Positions 32,714 to 41,712 of a stretch of DNA of 64,000 nucleotides are shown here, in pieces. This DNA is from Nitratireductor arenosus. Lineage in GTDB: Bacteria; Pseudomonadota; Alphaproteobacteria; Rhizobiales; Rhizobiaceae. A program made the translations under genes and the position numbers. Every line of letters begins with the position of its first letter. The first letter of the stretch is position 1. The notes under the pieces are model-generated. The model saw only the letters and a list, made by a program, of their open reading frames with translations. It was not told where the DNA came from and did not search any database. Location: NCBI RefSeq assembly GCF_009742725.1, contig NZ_WPHG01000009.1, forward strand, positions 35,689 to 99,688. Reading direction: 5' to 3'.

Positions 32714-34909
32714 TTATCCCGTTCCGAGAACGTTCTCGCCTGCCCCACTGGCCTTCAGCTCCAACCGGCGGGCATGCAGCACCGGCTCGGTGTAGCCGCT
32801 CGGCTGAGCGCGGCCCTTGATGACCAGATCACACGCGGCCTGGAAGGCGATCGAATTCTCGAAAACCGGCGCCATCGGCCGATAAAGCGGGTCGCCCTCG
32901 TTCTGCCGGTCGACGACCGTTGCCATGCGTTTCATCGTCTCCATCACCTGATCGCGCGTACAAACGCCGTGATGCAGCCAATTGGCGATGTGCTGCGAGG
33001 AGATGCGCAGCGTGGCACGATCCTCCATCAGGCCGACATCGTTGATGTCGGGCACTTTCGAGCAGCCTACACCCTGGTCGATCCAGCGCACGACGTAGCC
33101 CAGGATGCCCTGCGCATTGTTGTCGAGCTCCTTCTGGATCTCTTCGGGCGTCCAGTTCGGCCGCAGGGCAACGGGGATCGACAGGATGTCGTCGAGCTTG
33201 GCCTTCGGCCGGTTTTTGAAACCTTCCTGCACGGCGTGCACATCGACCTTGTGGTAGTGCGTCGCATGCAGCGTCGCGGCGGTCGGCGACGGCACCCAGG
33301 CGGTGTTGGCGCCGGCCTTCGGGTGGGCGATCTTCTGGTCGAGCATCGCCGCCATCAGGTCGGGCATCGCCCACATGCCCTTGCCGATCTGGGCATGACC
33401 GGCGAGCCCGCATTCCAGGCCGGTGTCGACATTCCACGCTTCATAGGCGGAAATCCACGCCGCCTGCTTCATGTCGCCCTTGCGGATCATCGGCCCCGCT
33501 TCCATCGAGGTGTGGATCTCGTCGCCGGTGCGGTCGAGGAAGCCGGTGTTGATGAAGACGACGCGTTCCCTGGCGGCGCGGATGCATTCCTTGAGGTTGA
33601 CCGTGGTGCGGCGTTCCTCATCCATGATGCCCATCTTCAGCGTGTTGGGCGCCATGCCAAGTGCGGCCTCGACGCGGCCGAAGAGTTCGACAGTAAAAGC
33701 CACCTCCTCCGGCCCGTGCATCTTCGGCTTGACGATATAGACCGAGCCTGTCCGCGAATTGGCACGGCGGCCATTAGGGCCGACATCGTGCAGCGCGATC
33801 AGGCTGGTGATCATCGCGTCCATGATACCTTCCGGAACCTCATTGCCATCGCGGTCGAGGATCGCCGGGTTGGTCATCAGGTGGCCGACATTGCGCACCA
33901 GCATCAAGGAGCGGCATTTCGCAACGAAGGTGGAGCCGTCCGAGGCATTGTAGTCGAGGTCCGGATTGAGTTTGCGGGTGAAGGTCTTGCCGCCCTTGTT
34001 CACCTCCTCCTCGAGATCCCCTTTCATCAGGCCGAGCCAGTTGCGGTAGACGGCGACCTTGTCCTCGGCATCGACCGCGGCAACGGAATCCTCGCAGTCC
34101 TGGATGGTGGTCAAGGCCGATTCCAGCCAGACATCCGAGATGTGGGCGGGGTCGTCCTTGCCGATCGCCGACGTCGGATCGATCAGCACTTCGATGTGGA
34201 GACCATTGTTCCTGAGCAGAAATTGTGTCGGCGACGCCGCATCTTCAAGGTAGCCGGCGAATTGCTCCGGGCGTTTCAGGCCGGTAGTACGCCCGCCGTC
34301 AAGGCTGACGGCAAGCGCTGCGTTCTTGACGGAAAACCCTCTGGCATCCGACCATTTCGCACCGTCAAGCGGTGCCGCGTCGTCAAGGAAATCCTTCGCC
34401 CAGGCAATGACCTTGGCACCGCGCTTGGGATTGTAGCTCTTGCCCTTTTCCGCGCCGTCGGTCTCGGGAATGGCGTCGGTGCCGTAGAGCGCGTCATAGA
34501 GCGAACCCCAGCGCGCGTTGGCGGCGTTCAAGGCATAGCGGGCATTCATCACCGGTACGACGAGCTGCGGGCCGGCGACGGTGGCGATCTCCGGATCGAC
34601 GTTTTCGGTGGTGACCTTGAAATCCGGACCTTCGTTCAGCAGGTAGCCGATCTCCTTGAGGAAAGCCTTGTAGGCCGCCATGTCGGACGGCGCGCCGTTG
34701 GCGCGATGCCAGGCGTCGATCTTTTCCTGCAGTTCATCGCGCTTTTCGAGCAGCGCCCGGTTCTTCGGAGCGAGGTCGCGAACGATCTTGGCGAAGCCGG
34801 CCCAGAACTCTGCGAGCTTGATGCCGGTGCCCGGCATCGCGCGCTTGTTGACGAAATCGTAGAGCCCGCGATCGACCTGCAACCCGCCGATTTCGATTCG
34901 ATTTGCCAT
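32714..34909 (-). CDS. glcB: Malate synthase G
   Basis: GlcB condenses glyoxylate with acetyl-CoA to malate, the entry point of glyoxylate into central metabolism. ATG 34909 gives 731 residues, the normal length for the monomeric G isoform. Family stretches run throughout: [21 protein letters not shown] at the N-terminus (in part), [37 protein letters not shown], and [20 protein letters not shown] (in part). The frame is open for another 109 codons upstream into a glcD fragment, so a fused protein is possible. In this cluster it would consume glyoxylate released by oxidation of glycolate- or ether-type compounds. Confidence 0.95.
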   Translation of the reverse strand: MANRIEIGGLQVDRGLYDFVNKRAMPGTGIKLAEFWAGFAKIVRDLAPKNRALLEKRDELQEKIDAWHRANGAPSDMAAYKAFLKEIGYLLNEGPDFKVTTENVDPEIATVAGPQLVVPVMNARYALNAANARWGSLYDALYGTDAIPETDGAEKGKSYNPKRGAKVIAWAKDFLDDAAPLDGAKWSDARGFSVKNAALAVSLDGGRTTGLKRPEQFAGYLEDAASPTQFLLRNNGLHIEVLIDPTSAIGKDDPAHISDVWLESALTTIQDCEDSVAAVDAEDKVAVYRNWLGLMKGDLEEEVNKGGKTFTRKLNPDLDYNASDGSTFVAKCRSLMLVRNVGHLMTNPAILDRDGNEVPEGIMDAMITSLIALHDVGPNGRRANSRTGSVYIVKPKMHGPEEVAFTVELFGRVEAALGMAPNTLKMGIMDEERRTTVNLKECIRAARERVVFINTGFLDRTGDEIHTSMEAGPMIRKGDMKQAAWISAYEAWNVDTGLECGLAGHAQIGKGMWAMPDLMAAMLDQKIAHPKAGANTAWVPSPTAATLHATHYHKVDVHAVQEGFKNRPKAKLDDILSIPVALRPNWTPEEIQKELDNNAQGILGYVVRWIDQGVGCSKVPDINDVGLMEDRATLRISSQHIANWLHHGVCTRDQVMETMKRMATVVDRQNEGDPLYRPMAPVFENSIAFQAACDLVIKGRAQPSGYTEPVLHARRLELKASGAGENVLGTG

Positions 34910-34954
34910 GTCCAAAGCTCCGTTATGGCGCCCCCACAGGCGCGTATCGTTTCG

Positions 34955-35369
34955 CGGGTTCGGTGCATAGAAAAACCCTTCCACTTCCAGCTCTGCGCTG
35001 ACGGAAAGGTTCGTGACGCCGGTCTGAACCCTGATGAATCGGTTTGCGGTATCAATCTCGCGAACATCCCGCACCACGCTATCGGCCGTCGGAAGTGCGC
35101 CGCCTGCCAACGATGTCTCCGCACCGCGCGGGATAACCGGAACCCGCAGATTGTGGCAAATTCTCATCGCCGCCGCTACCTCCTCGGTGGTGCGAGGCAG
35201 AACCACGGCGAGCAGCGGACATCGGTACGCCGTCAAACGCGTATGCCCGGGTTTCCTCCGGGTCCGAGACGATCGCGTCCGCGGGAAGGACGGTACTCAA
35301 CGTGGCGACGATCTCGGGCTTATGGGCGATGATCGCGGCGTCGGGAACGGGCATGGCGATGCTGGACAT
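34955..35369 (-). pseudogene. glcD: GlcD (glycolate oxidase FAD subunit), N-terminal stump
   Basis: From ATG 35369 the frame reads [20 protein letters not shown] and [12 protein letters not shown]. It then loses the frame, and the match resumes as [58 protein letters not shown]. The break fits loss of eight bases between two GACGGC copies in the expected GACGGCCTGACGGC. After about 135 codons the GlcD match stops and the frame runs without a stop into malate synthase G. The remaining 360 or so residues of GlcD, and glcE and glcF, are absent: one deletion seems to have joined glcD to glcB. Confidence 0.85.
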
Positions 35370-35621
35370 TGGCTCAATTCCGTCTGACCGAAAGCAGTGA
35401 ATAACCGGACGCTCCTTCGCGCTCGCCTTCATCGAAGGCACACGAGATGCGCAGGCTCGCGACAAGCAGACTCACGAGCATCACAGCTATTTCCCGCGCG
35501 CCGCGCGAGAAATCCGGAGCGAAGGGGAAGCGCGATATTTCGCTGCGGCGGCTCGCCCGCGATGACCTTGGCGCGTCGAACGGCTGAGACCGAATCCGGA
35601 GCGCACGCAGCCCACCCTGAA
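35370..35621. other. Gap between glcD fragment and CoA-transferase
   Basis: No gene seen in these 252 bp. The former glcD promoter should lie here; no copy of the CCARATTGG operator is present. Confidence 0.4.
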
Positions 35622-36854
35622 TCATCCGCAATAGATAATCTTGTCCTTCTCAAGTCGCGATATTTCATCGTCGCCGATGTTGAGGATTGAATTGAGGATG
35701 TGCTTCGTATGCTCCCCAAGCATGGGGGGGCTGATGGTGTACTCAATTTCTGTCTGAGAGAATTTGATCGGATTGGCCACGAGCGGCACGGTCTTGCCCG
35801 TGGTGTGGGGAAGATTGATCTGCAATTCGCGATGGACGACCTGCGGATGCACGAATGCCTGGTCGAGTCGGTTGATCGATGCGCATGGTACGCCGATGGG
35901 TTCGAGAAGCGCGATCCAGTGCTCGGTTGGTTCCTGGGCAAGGCGTTCGGCCACGATCGGGATCAGAGCGTCGCGGTTTTCCAAGCGATCCGTGTTAGTG
36001 ATGAAACGGGGGTCGTCGCAGAGCACTTGCAGCCGGGACGCCGTGCAGAACTTCCTGAACTGCTGGTCGTTCCCCACCGCAAGCACGAATGACCCGTTGC
36101 TCGATTTGAACACCTGATAGGGCACGATGTTCGGATGGGCGTTTCCATATCGGCGCGGCGGCTTCCCCGTGGTCAGATAATTCAAGTTCTGGTTGGCCAG
36201 AGCGGCAAGCTGGACATCAAGAAGCGCCATGTCGATATGCTGGCCCTCGCCCGTCCGCTCGCGATGCAACAACGCCGACAGCACACCTGTTGCGCTATAC
36301 ATTCCGGTGAGGAGATCGGAAATCGGGACGCCGACCTTCTGAGGGCCGCCGCCGGGCTTGTCGTCCGCCTCGCCCGTGATGCTCATCAGCCCGGATATGG
36401 CTTGGATGGCCATGTCGTATCCGGCTACGTTTTTCATCGGGCCGGTCTGGCCGTATCCCGTAATGGAGCAGTACACGATGTCCGGCTTTATGAGCCGGAG
36501 CGCTTCATAGTCTAGCCCATACCGTTTCATGTCGCCGACTTTATAGTTCTCTATGAGAACGTCGGTCTTCCTGACCAGAGATCGAACGATGTCCGCGCCT
36601 GCTTGCGTGGCGATGTCCACGCAAATCGAGTGCTTGCCGCGATTGGCGCTCAGGAAGTAGGCACTCTCGGTTGTTCCATCAAGATGCGGTGGCCCCCAGT
36701 GGCGAGTGTCGTCGCCGGTGAACGGGCGTTCGATTTTCCAAACCGTCGCCCCTAGATCGGCCAAGAGCTGCCCGAGCCAAGGGCCCGCAAGAATCCTCGA
36801 TAAATCGAGAATATGGTATCCGCTTAACGGTCCTGCCATATCAACAACCCACAT
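35622..36854 (-). CDS. Family III (CaiB/BaiF) CoA-transferase
   Basis: Family III CoA-transferases move CoA between carboxylic acids. The 410-residue protein shows LSGYHILDLSRILAGPW at the N-terminus, SICVDIATQAG, ENYKVGDMKRYGLDY, SITGYGQTGP, and the region with the expected catalytic Asp, VGVPISDLLTGMYSATG (about residue 180). ATG 36839 (MAGPLSGYH) is an alternative start with the more usual N-terminus. An operator copy ends 45 bp upstream. It diverges from the ABC transporter operon and would activate or recycle a pathway acid as its CoA ester; the donor and acceptor cannot be read. Confidence 0.9.
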   Translation of the reverse strand: MWVVDMAGPLSGYHILDLSRILAGPWLGQLLADLGATVWKIERPFTGDDTRHWGPPHLDGTTESAYFLSANRGKHSICVDIATQAGADIVRSLVRKTDVLIENYKVGDMKRYGLDYEALRLIKPDIVYCSITGYGQTGPMKNVAGYDMAIQAISGLMSITGEADDKPGGGPQKVGVPISDLLTGMYSATGVLSALLHRERTGEGQHIDMALLDVQLAALANQNLNYLTTGKPPRRYGNAHPNIVPYQVFKSSNGSFVLAVGNDQQFRKFCTASRLQVLCDDPRFITNTDRLENRDALIPIVAERLAQEPTEHWIALLEPIGVPCASINRLDQAFVHPQVVHRELQINLPHTTGKTVPLVANPIKFSQTEIEYTISPPMLGEHTKHILNSILNIGDDEISRLEKDKIIYCG

Positions 36855-36898
36855 TCGAGATTAATAGCTTCTTTACAGAAGCTGTGGGTAATGCGTAA

Positions 36899-36925
36899 CT
36901 GGAGTTACCAGATTGGTCAATCCAA
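36899..36925. promoter_or_regulatory. Operator O2 (CoA-transferase side)
   Basis: CTGG-N5-CCAGATTGG-N5-CCAA, 45 bp from the CoA-transferase start codon. It has the same double-palindrome plan as the other four sites, with one core change (CCAG for CCAA). Confidence 0.65.
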
Positions 36926-36990
36926 TTTTGGCGCCCACCCATCCGGGGCAATATCAAATCCACGTCGCAGACATTGACGAAACTGCGAAT

Positions 36991-37017
36991 CTGGTCTATC
37001 CAAATTGGTCTACAACA
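36991..37017. promoter_or_regulatory. Operator O3 (ABC transporter side)
   Basis: CTGG-N5-CCAAATTGG followed by a weaker right arm (TCTACAACAA), ending 65 bp before the ABC ATPase ATG. Its centre is 92 bp from that of O2, so both could be bound together across the divergent promoter. Confidence 0.6.
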
Positions 37018-37081
37018 AGGCCGCCGGGAGGGCGGCCTGCGATGCCCGCACTGGGGATCACGTTTAGGGAGGTTTTGCTGC

Positions 37082-38200
37082 ATGGCGCGAATATCGCTCC
37101 AAAATGTCTCCAAGTCGTTTGGTGGCGACCAGGGCCCCTGGGCCGTTAATAAATTCTCCCTAGAGGTAGAAGACGGCGAGCTCGTTGTTTTTGTCGGTCC
37201 TTCGGGATGCGGAAAATCGACGACACTGCGGATGATCGCTGGCCTCGACGACACCACGTCGGGCACCATCACGATCGGCGGGCGGGATGTCACCGGTCTG
37301 CCACCGAAAGATCGCAATGTTGCGATGGTCTTTCAGAACTATGCGCTGTATCCGCAGAAGTCGGTCTACGACAACATGGCGTTCGGCCTACGGGTGCGCG
37401 GTGAAGCGAAGCAGGAGATCGACCGGCGCGTGAGGGCTGCAGCGGCCAGCCTAGACCTCGAATCCCTGCTCCACCGCAAACCGCGGCAGCTTTCGGGCGG
37501 GCAGATGCAGCGTGTGGCACTCGGGCGTGCGCTCGTGCGGGACCCCGATGTTTTCCTTCTGGACGAGCCGCTTTCCAATCTGGATGCGAAGCTGCGCGTC
37601 AAGATGCGGGAAGAAATCGCGACGCTCCATGCCCGTCTCGGGGCAACGATGATCTTCGTGACACATGACCAGGTCGAAGCAATGACGCTTGGAGACCGTA
37701 TCGTGATCATGCGCGATGGCCTGATCCAACAGGCTGGGAAGCCTCTCGAACTCTACGATCGGCCTGCAAACACGTTCGTAGCCGGGTTTATCGGTTCGCC
37801 CGAAATGAACCTGATCGACGGGCAGTTGTCCGACGCAAGCGGGCGGCTCGAGGTGCGATCGGGAGACCTTTCGGTAGGCATACCAGAAAAGACCTTCGCC
37901 AGGAGCGGACAGAACGTGACGCTTGGAATCCGGCCCGAGCACCTCGTCATCTCTAACGGCTCGCCGCTTGAGATGACCGTGAACTTGGTCGAGCAGATCG
38001 GAGCGCAGACTTATCTCATGGGCACGCTGGCCGGCCATAAGATGCGTGCCGTCCTCCAGCGTCGTGATGAAATCCGCGCCGGTGACAAACTCCCTATCGC
38101 CTTCCCGAGTGAGCGGCTTCACCTGTTCGACTCCACTAGCGGTGCGTCGCTGCGGATGGCGCAAACGGGCGGCAAAATCGGCGTAATGGAAAATGCGTAA
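37082..38200 (+). CDS. MalK/UgpC-type ABC importer ATPase
   Basis: The 372-residue ATPase has Walker A GPSGCGKST, Q-loop MVFQNYALYP, signature LSGGQMQRVALGRAL, Walker B VFLLDEPLSNLD, H-loop VTHDQVEAMTL, and a C-terminal TOBE/OB regulatory region (NVTLGIRPEHLVI), the MalK/UgpC layout used for sugars, polyols and glycerol phosphates. ATG 37082 has TAGGGAGG upstream; an upstream frame begins at 36974. It is first in the operon ATPase-binding protein-permease-permease, downstream of O3, and so should be induced with the catabolic genes. Confidence 0.93.
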   Translation: MARISLQNVSKSFGGDQGPWAVNKFSLEVEDGELVVFVGPSGCGKSTTLRMIAGLDDTTSGTITIGGRDVTGLPPKDRNVAMVFQNYALYPQKSVYDNMAFGLRVRGEAKQEIDRRVRAAAASLDLESLLHRKPRQLSGGQMQRVALGRALVRDPDVFLLDEPLSNLDAKLRVKMREEIATLHARLGATMIFVTHDQVEAMTLGDRIVIMRDGLIQQAGKPLELYDRPANTFVAGFIGSPEMNLIDGQLSDASGRLEVRSGDLSVGIPEKTFARSGQNVTLGIRPEHLVISNGSPLEMTVNLVEQIGAQTYLMGTLAGHKMRAVLQRRDEIRAGDKLPIAFPSERLHLFDSTSGASLRMAQTGGKIGVMENA

Positions 38201-38408
38201 TGGCCCTCTGCGAGAGCGGCGGGTCAGGCTGACACTGCGCCCCTGGACCGTGGGGGCGTCACCGGACTTCAGCAGGAGCTCTGTGTCGCGTGCTAACGAT
38301 AGCACCTCTGGAGCGTCATAAAGGAGGGTCAACGCTATACTCGATACCGGCGACGTTAATTCTTGGCATTTGGCTTGAACTGACAAGTTAACAAGGGAGG
38401 AGCAGGAA

Positions 38409-39758
38409 ATGAGCATTTACATTCCAGGTAGAGGGAGAATGGCGGTAGGCTTGTCCGGCATGACCCGCCGCAACTTTCTTAAATCCGCTGCCGCCGTCGG
38501 AGCAGCAAGCCTCGCGGCGCCTGCGGTGGTGCGGGCCCAGTCCGGCGTCACGCTTCGGTTTCTCAACAACGAAACTTCGGTCGCTAGTCAGGCGGCCCTG
38601 AAAAAAGCGTGCGACGACTACGAGAGCAAATTCGGCGTCAAGATAATCGTCGATTCGAGCCCCATTAGCGGCACGATGCAAAAAGTGATGGCGGCGGTCG
38701 CTGCCGGCCAGCCCTATGACATCATGACTTCCGGGTTCATCGCTGGAATCTTGGAGTATATTCACGCCGGCGCCATCGTTCCGGTGACCGACCTGGTCAA
38801 AAGGTATGACTGGGGCAAGAAGGCCGCATGGGAGTATCAAGGTGAGAACTGGTACTATCCGTTCGATTACAACCTCGTCGTAAATTATTACCGGAAAGAC
38901 CTCTATGCCCAGAAAGGTCTGAAGATCCCGGAGACGTGGGACGACTTCTTGAAGAACTGCCAAGCGCTTACAGTCGTTAATGGTGGAAATATTGACGTCG
39001 GCGGCTGTGTCATACCTCTTGCAAGCGACGGCTCGACCAACTGGGCGAGCTTCGGAAATATGTTCGCCGAAGGCGCGGAGCTCTTTGACAAAGACTGGAA
39101 TGTCGTTTTCGACCAGGGCGAGAATGCTGATCGTGCCACGCGCTTCTTGGATCTCTATGGCGAGTTGTACAAGACGATGCCGCCCGGCATGAACGCCGTG
39201 AGTTACGCTCAACTAATGAGTCTCTTCGCCACCGGAAAGGCGGCACACAGTGTCTATTCTGGTCGGTTGGTCGAAGCGCTTGAAGCGACTAACCCAGAAC
39301 TCGCCGATAAGTACGGAATATTCCCCTCGCCTGGTAGTACCGGTCAAAAGGCCCTTTCGTATGCTTTTGACGGCTTCTGCGTAGGGAAGTCGAACCAAAG
39401 CGAGGAGGCGATAAAGTTCCTTCAGTGGTTTGCAGAAGAGCATTACGTCGATTGGCTGCTTTCAGCATGGATGAACAACCATCCGGCGCGCCTGGACATC
39501 TATGAGAACGAGCGTTGGAAGAGCCATCCCATGATCAAGAAGCATTGGAATACGATGATGACGATGAAGTCCTACATTGAAAGCGACAACATCAAGATCA
39601 TGGCAATCGACACCAGCGGTCCTTCGATCGATATGCGCGCTTGTAACGTATTCAACGCGAATGTCATGCCGGAAATGCTCCAGCAGAAAGTCCTCGGCAA
39701 CGCCTCGTCGGCTGATTGCGTCGCCGCGACTGCGCAACGCATTCGCTCCGTCATTTAA
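38409..39758 (+). CDS. ABC transporter solute-binding protein, Tat-exported
   Basis: A 449-residue periplasmic family 1-type solute-binding protein. The N-terminus carries a twin-arginine signal (MTRRNFLKSAAAVGAASLAA, around residues 18-37, then APAVVRA), so it is exported folded. A strong Shine-Dalgarno (GGGAGGAG) precedes ATG 38409. Body segments such as WEYQGENWYYPFDYNLVVNYY and LKIPETWDDFLKNCQAL are typical of sugar/polyol-type binders. The ligand is unknown; in this cluster a hydroxylated or ether-containing compound is likely. A strong hairpin follows the gene. Confidence 0.9.
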   Translation: MSIYIPGRGRMAVGLSGMTRRNFLKSAAAVGAASLAAPAVVRAQSGVTLRFLNNETSVASQAALKKACDDYESKFGVKIIVDSSPISGTMQKVMAAVAAGQPYDIMTSGFIAGILEYIHAGAIVPVTDLVKRYDWGKKAAWEYQGENWYYPFDYNLVVNYYRKDLYAQKGLKIPETWDDFLKNCQALTVVNGGNIDVGGCVIPLASDGSTNWASFGNMFAEGAELFDKDWNVVFDQGENADRATRFLDLYGELYKTMPPGMNAVSYAQLMSLFATGKAAHSVYSGRLVEALEATNPELADKYGIFPSPGSTGQKALSYAFDGFCVGKSNQSEEAIKFLQWFAEEHYVDWLLSAWMNNHPARLDIYENERWKSHPMIKKHWNTMMTMKSYIESDNIKIMAIDTSGPSIDMRACNVFNANVMPEMLQQKVLGNASSADCVAATAQRIRSVI

Positions 39759-39763
39759 CTGCA

Positions 39764-39791
39764 GATCGGGGCGGCCTCCGCCGCCCCGATC
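39764..39791 (+). terminator. Intra-operon hairpin between binding protein and permeases
   Basis: Perfect 12-bp arms GATCGGGGCGGC/GCCGCCCCGATC with a 4-base loop just after the binding-protein stop. Without a T-tract it is more likely a 3'-protecting stem or partial attenuator. Such stems commonly raise binding-protein levels above those of the permeases. Confidence 0.7.
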
Positions 39792-39813
39792 GTTCGTCCA
39801 AGGGATGATTCTT

Positions 39814-40686
39814 ATGGTTCAGGACCGGCGAATTGTTGCATTGTTTATTGGCAGTATCTCGCTGCTCGCATTTATTATTGGCGGCCCGTTGATTTACGCG
39901 GTTATGCTATCATTCTATTCGGCCCGTTCGTTTATGAGCGAACCCGAGTGGGCCGGCCTGAGCAACTACATCAAGGTATTGCAAGATCCTCTTTTCTGGA
40001 ATTCGTTGACGAACGGCCTCACAATCGCGCTTTCGTCGATTGTCCTGCAGGTAGTTCTGGGCGTTGGTATAGCGATGGTGCTTAACAAGCGCTTTCTTGG
40101 CCAGACCGTTGCACGTTCGATCGCTATTCTTCCCTACTTCCTGCCGACAGTTGTCGCCTGCCTAGTGGCCCAATGGGTTCTCGAGCCAAATTACGGATTG
40201 GTAAAGAGCGCTCTGGCATCCATCGGTGTTGGAATGCTCGATTGGAGTTCTCACGCCTTCACGGCCAAAGGCACAATCATACTCGTCAGTGTGTGGTTGT
40301 GGACACCTTTTGTCGTAACCTGCGTTCTAGCTGGTTTGCAGACGATCCCAACGCAACTTTACGAAGCCGCTCGCGTCGATGGCGCCGGTGCTTGGACGCA
40401 ATTCTGGCACATCACGATACCAGGCTTACGCTCGGTTCTGATCGTGGTCATCCTTCTGCGTGGCATCTGGATGTTCAACAAGTTCGATCTGATATGGCTT
40501 TTGACAAAAGGCGGGCCGCTCAACCAGACAGAGACCTTGCCTACCTTAGCCTATCGGAAGTCGTTTATTGAGTACAACCTGGGCGGGGGCGCCGCTGTGG
40601 CAACGATCTCCTTCCTCCTGCTCTCAGGCGTCATTCTCATCTATCTGCGCCTGTTCCCCATCGATGATGCAAAGCAAGGGCGATAA
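39814..40686 (+). CDS. ABC importer permease 1 (MalF/UgpA-like)
   Basis: A 290-residue integral membrane protein with about six helices and the permease-ATPase coupling EAA loop EAARVDGAGAWTQFWHITIP (about residue 200). Two ATGs lie nearby (39805 and 39814); I use the second because AAGGG is then nine bases upstream. It is cotranscribed with the binding protein and the second permease, four bases before the latter's ATG. It resembles sugar/polyol permeases. Confidence 0.9.
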   Translation: MVQDRRIVALFIGSISLLAFIIGGPLIYAVMLSFYSARSFMSEPEWAGLSNYIKVLQDPLFWNSLTNGLTIALSSIVLQVVLGVGIAMVLNKRFLGQTVARSIAILPYFLPTVVACLVAQWVLEPNYGLVKSALASIGVGMLDWSSHAFTAKGTIILVSVWLWTPFVVTCVLAGLQTIPTQLYEAARVDGAGAWTQFWHITIPGLRSVLIVVILLRGIWMFNKFDLIWLLTKGGPLNQTETLPTLAYRKSFIEYNLGGGAAVATISFLLLSGVILIYLRLFPIDDAKQGR

Positions 40687-40689
40687 GAA

Positions 40690-41640
40690 ATGAAGAGCCA
40701 TGTCGAGCGATTGCCCGTTGATTCCAGTCGCCAGATACCTGAGCGCGAACCGATTCGTCCGAGATCGTCGCTGCAACACGGGAGCAAGGTTCAGGAAAGC
40801 ACTTTCTGGAAACCATTCAAAAAGCTATCGGCAAAAATTGCCCTTTATGCAACAGTACTCGTTATCTGTCTTTATTCACTCTTTCCGATATACTGGATGA
40901 TCATTTCGAGCCTAAGGCCCGCGGAGCGCCTTTTTCTCGATACATCTCTCGTTTTCTGGCCGCCGGACCTGACGTCTTACGTCTCCCTCTTCCGGCAGAC
41001 GAATTATATCGTCAATTTTCTGAACAGCGCTCTGATGGCGGTTGCGACGATTACCGTCTCCCTCGTGCTGTCGGCATTTGTCGCTTACGGCGCCACCCGG
41101 CTGCGCTTTCGGGGCAAGACTATGCTCGTTGCATCGATGCTTTTTGCCTACATGTTCCCACCCCTCATGCTGGCCATCCCAATGGCGGCAGCTTTCCGAA
41201 CGATCGGCCTCACCGACACACTGTGGGGGCTGTTGATCGCCCATCTCGCAATTTCGCTGCCGCTGGCGGTGTGGTTGCTCTGGGGTTTCTTCAAGTCAAT
41301 GCCGTTTGACCTTGAGGAGGCTGCGATGGTTGACGGCTGTTCTCAGTTCGAAGCGTTCATCAAGGTCGTCTTGCCATTGTCCGCTCCCGGGCTCATCACT
41401 GTCGCCATCTTCTCGTTCCTTCTCTCTTGGGCCGACTATGTGTTCGCGCTGATACTTATTATGAGCGACCAAAGAAAGACGCTCCCCGTTGCTCTGCAGT
41501 CGTTGCTCGGCGCGCATGATTTGCGTTGGGGTGAAGTCTTGGCCGGCGCTTCGCTGATAGCTCTGCCTTTGTTTGTAATATTTATCTTTTGCTATCGGTA
41601 CTTCGTCGCCGGGCTGTCAGCGGGTGCGGTGAAGGGATGA
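40690..41640 (+). CDS. ABC importer permease 2 (MalG/UgpE-like)
   Basis: A 316-residue partner permease with an unusually long hydrophilic N-terminus (about 48 residues) before the first helix (IALYATVLVICLYSLFPIYW). The EAA motif is LEEAAMVDGCSQFEAFIKVV near residue 215, in part. It completes the importer (one ATPase, two permeases, one binding protein) and is followed 72 bp later by the GMC oxidoreductase gene in the same direction. Confidence 0.9.
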   Translation: MKSHVERLPVDSSRQIPEREPIRPRSSLQHGSKVQESTFWKPFKKLSAKIALYATVLVICLYSLFPIYWMIISSLRPAERLFLDTSLVFWPPDLTSYVSLFRQTNYIVNFLNSALMAVATITVSLVLSAFVAYGATRLRFRGKTMLVASMLFAYMFPPLMLAIPMAAAFRTIGLTDTLWGLLIAHLAISLPLAVWLLWGFFKSMPFDLEEAAMVDGCSQFEAFIKVVLPLSAPGLITVAIFSFLLSWADYVFALILIMSDQRKTLPVALQSLLGAHDLRWGEVLAGASLIALPLFVIFIFCYRYFVAGLSAGAVKG

Positions 41641-41712
41641 TCCCGTCAAAAAGCGGAAGATCGGTCGCGTTTTGACCTGGATTCCAAAAGCATCACCATC
41701 GGGAGAAGGTTT

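Noticed and set aside
32534..35332. A 932-codon plus-strand ORF opposite malate synthase
   Set aside because: Antisense shadow in GC-rich coding sequence; translation has no family resemblance while the minus strand is clear GlcB.
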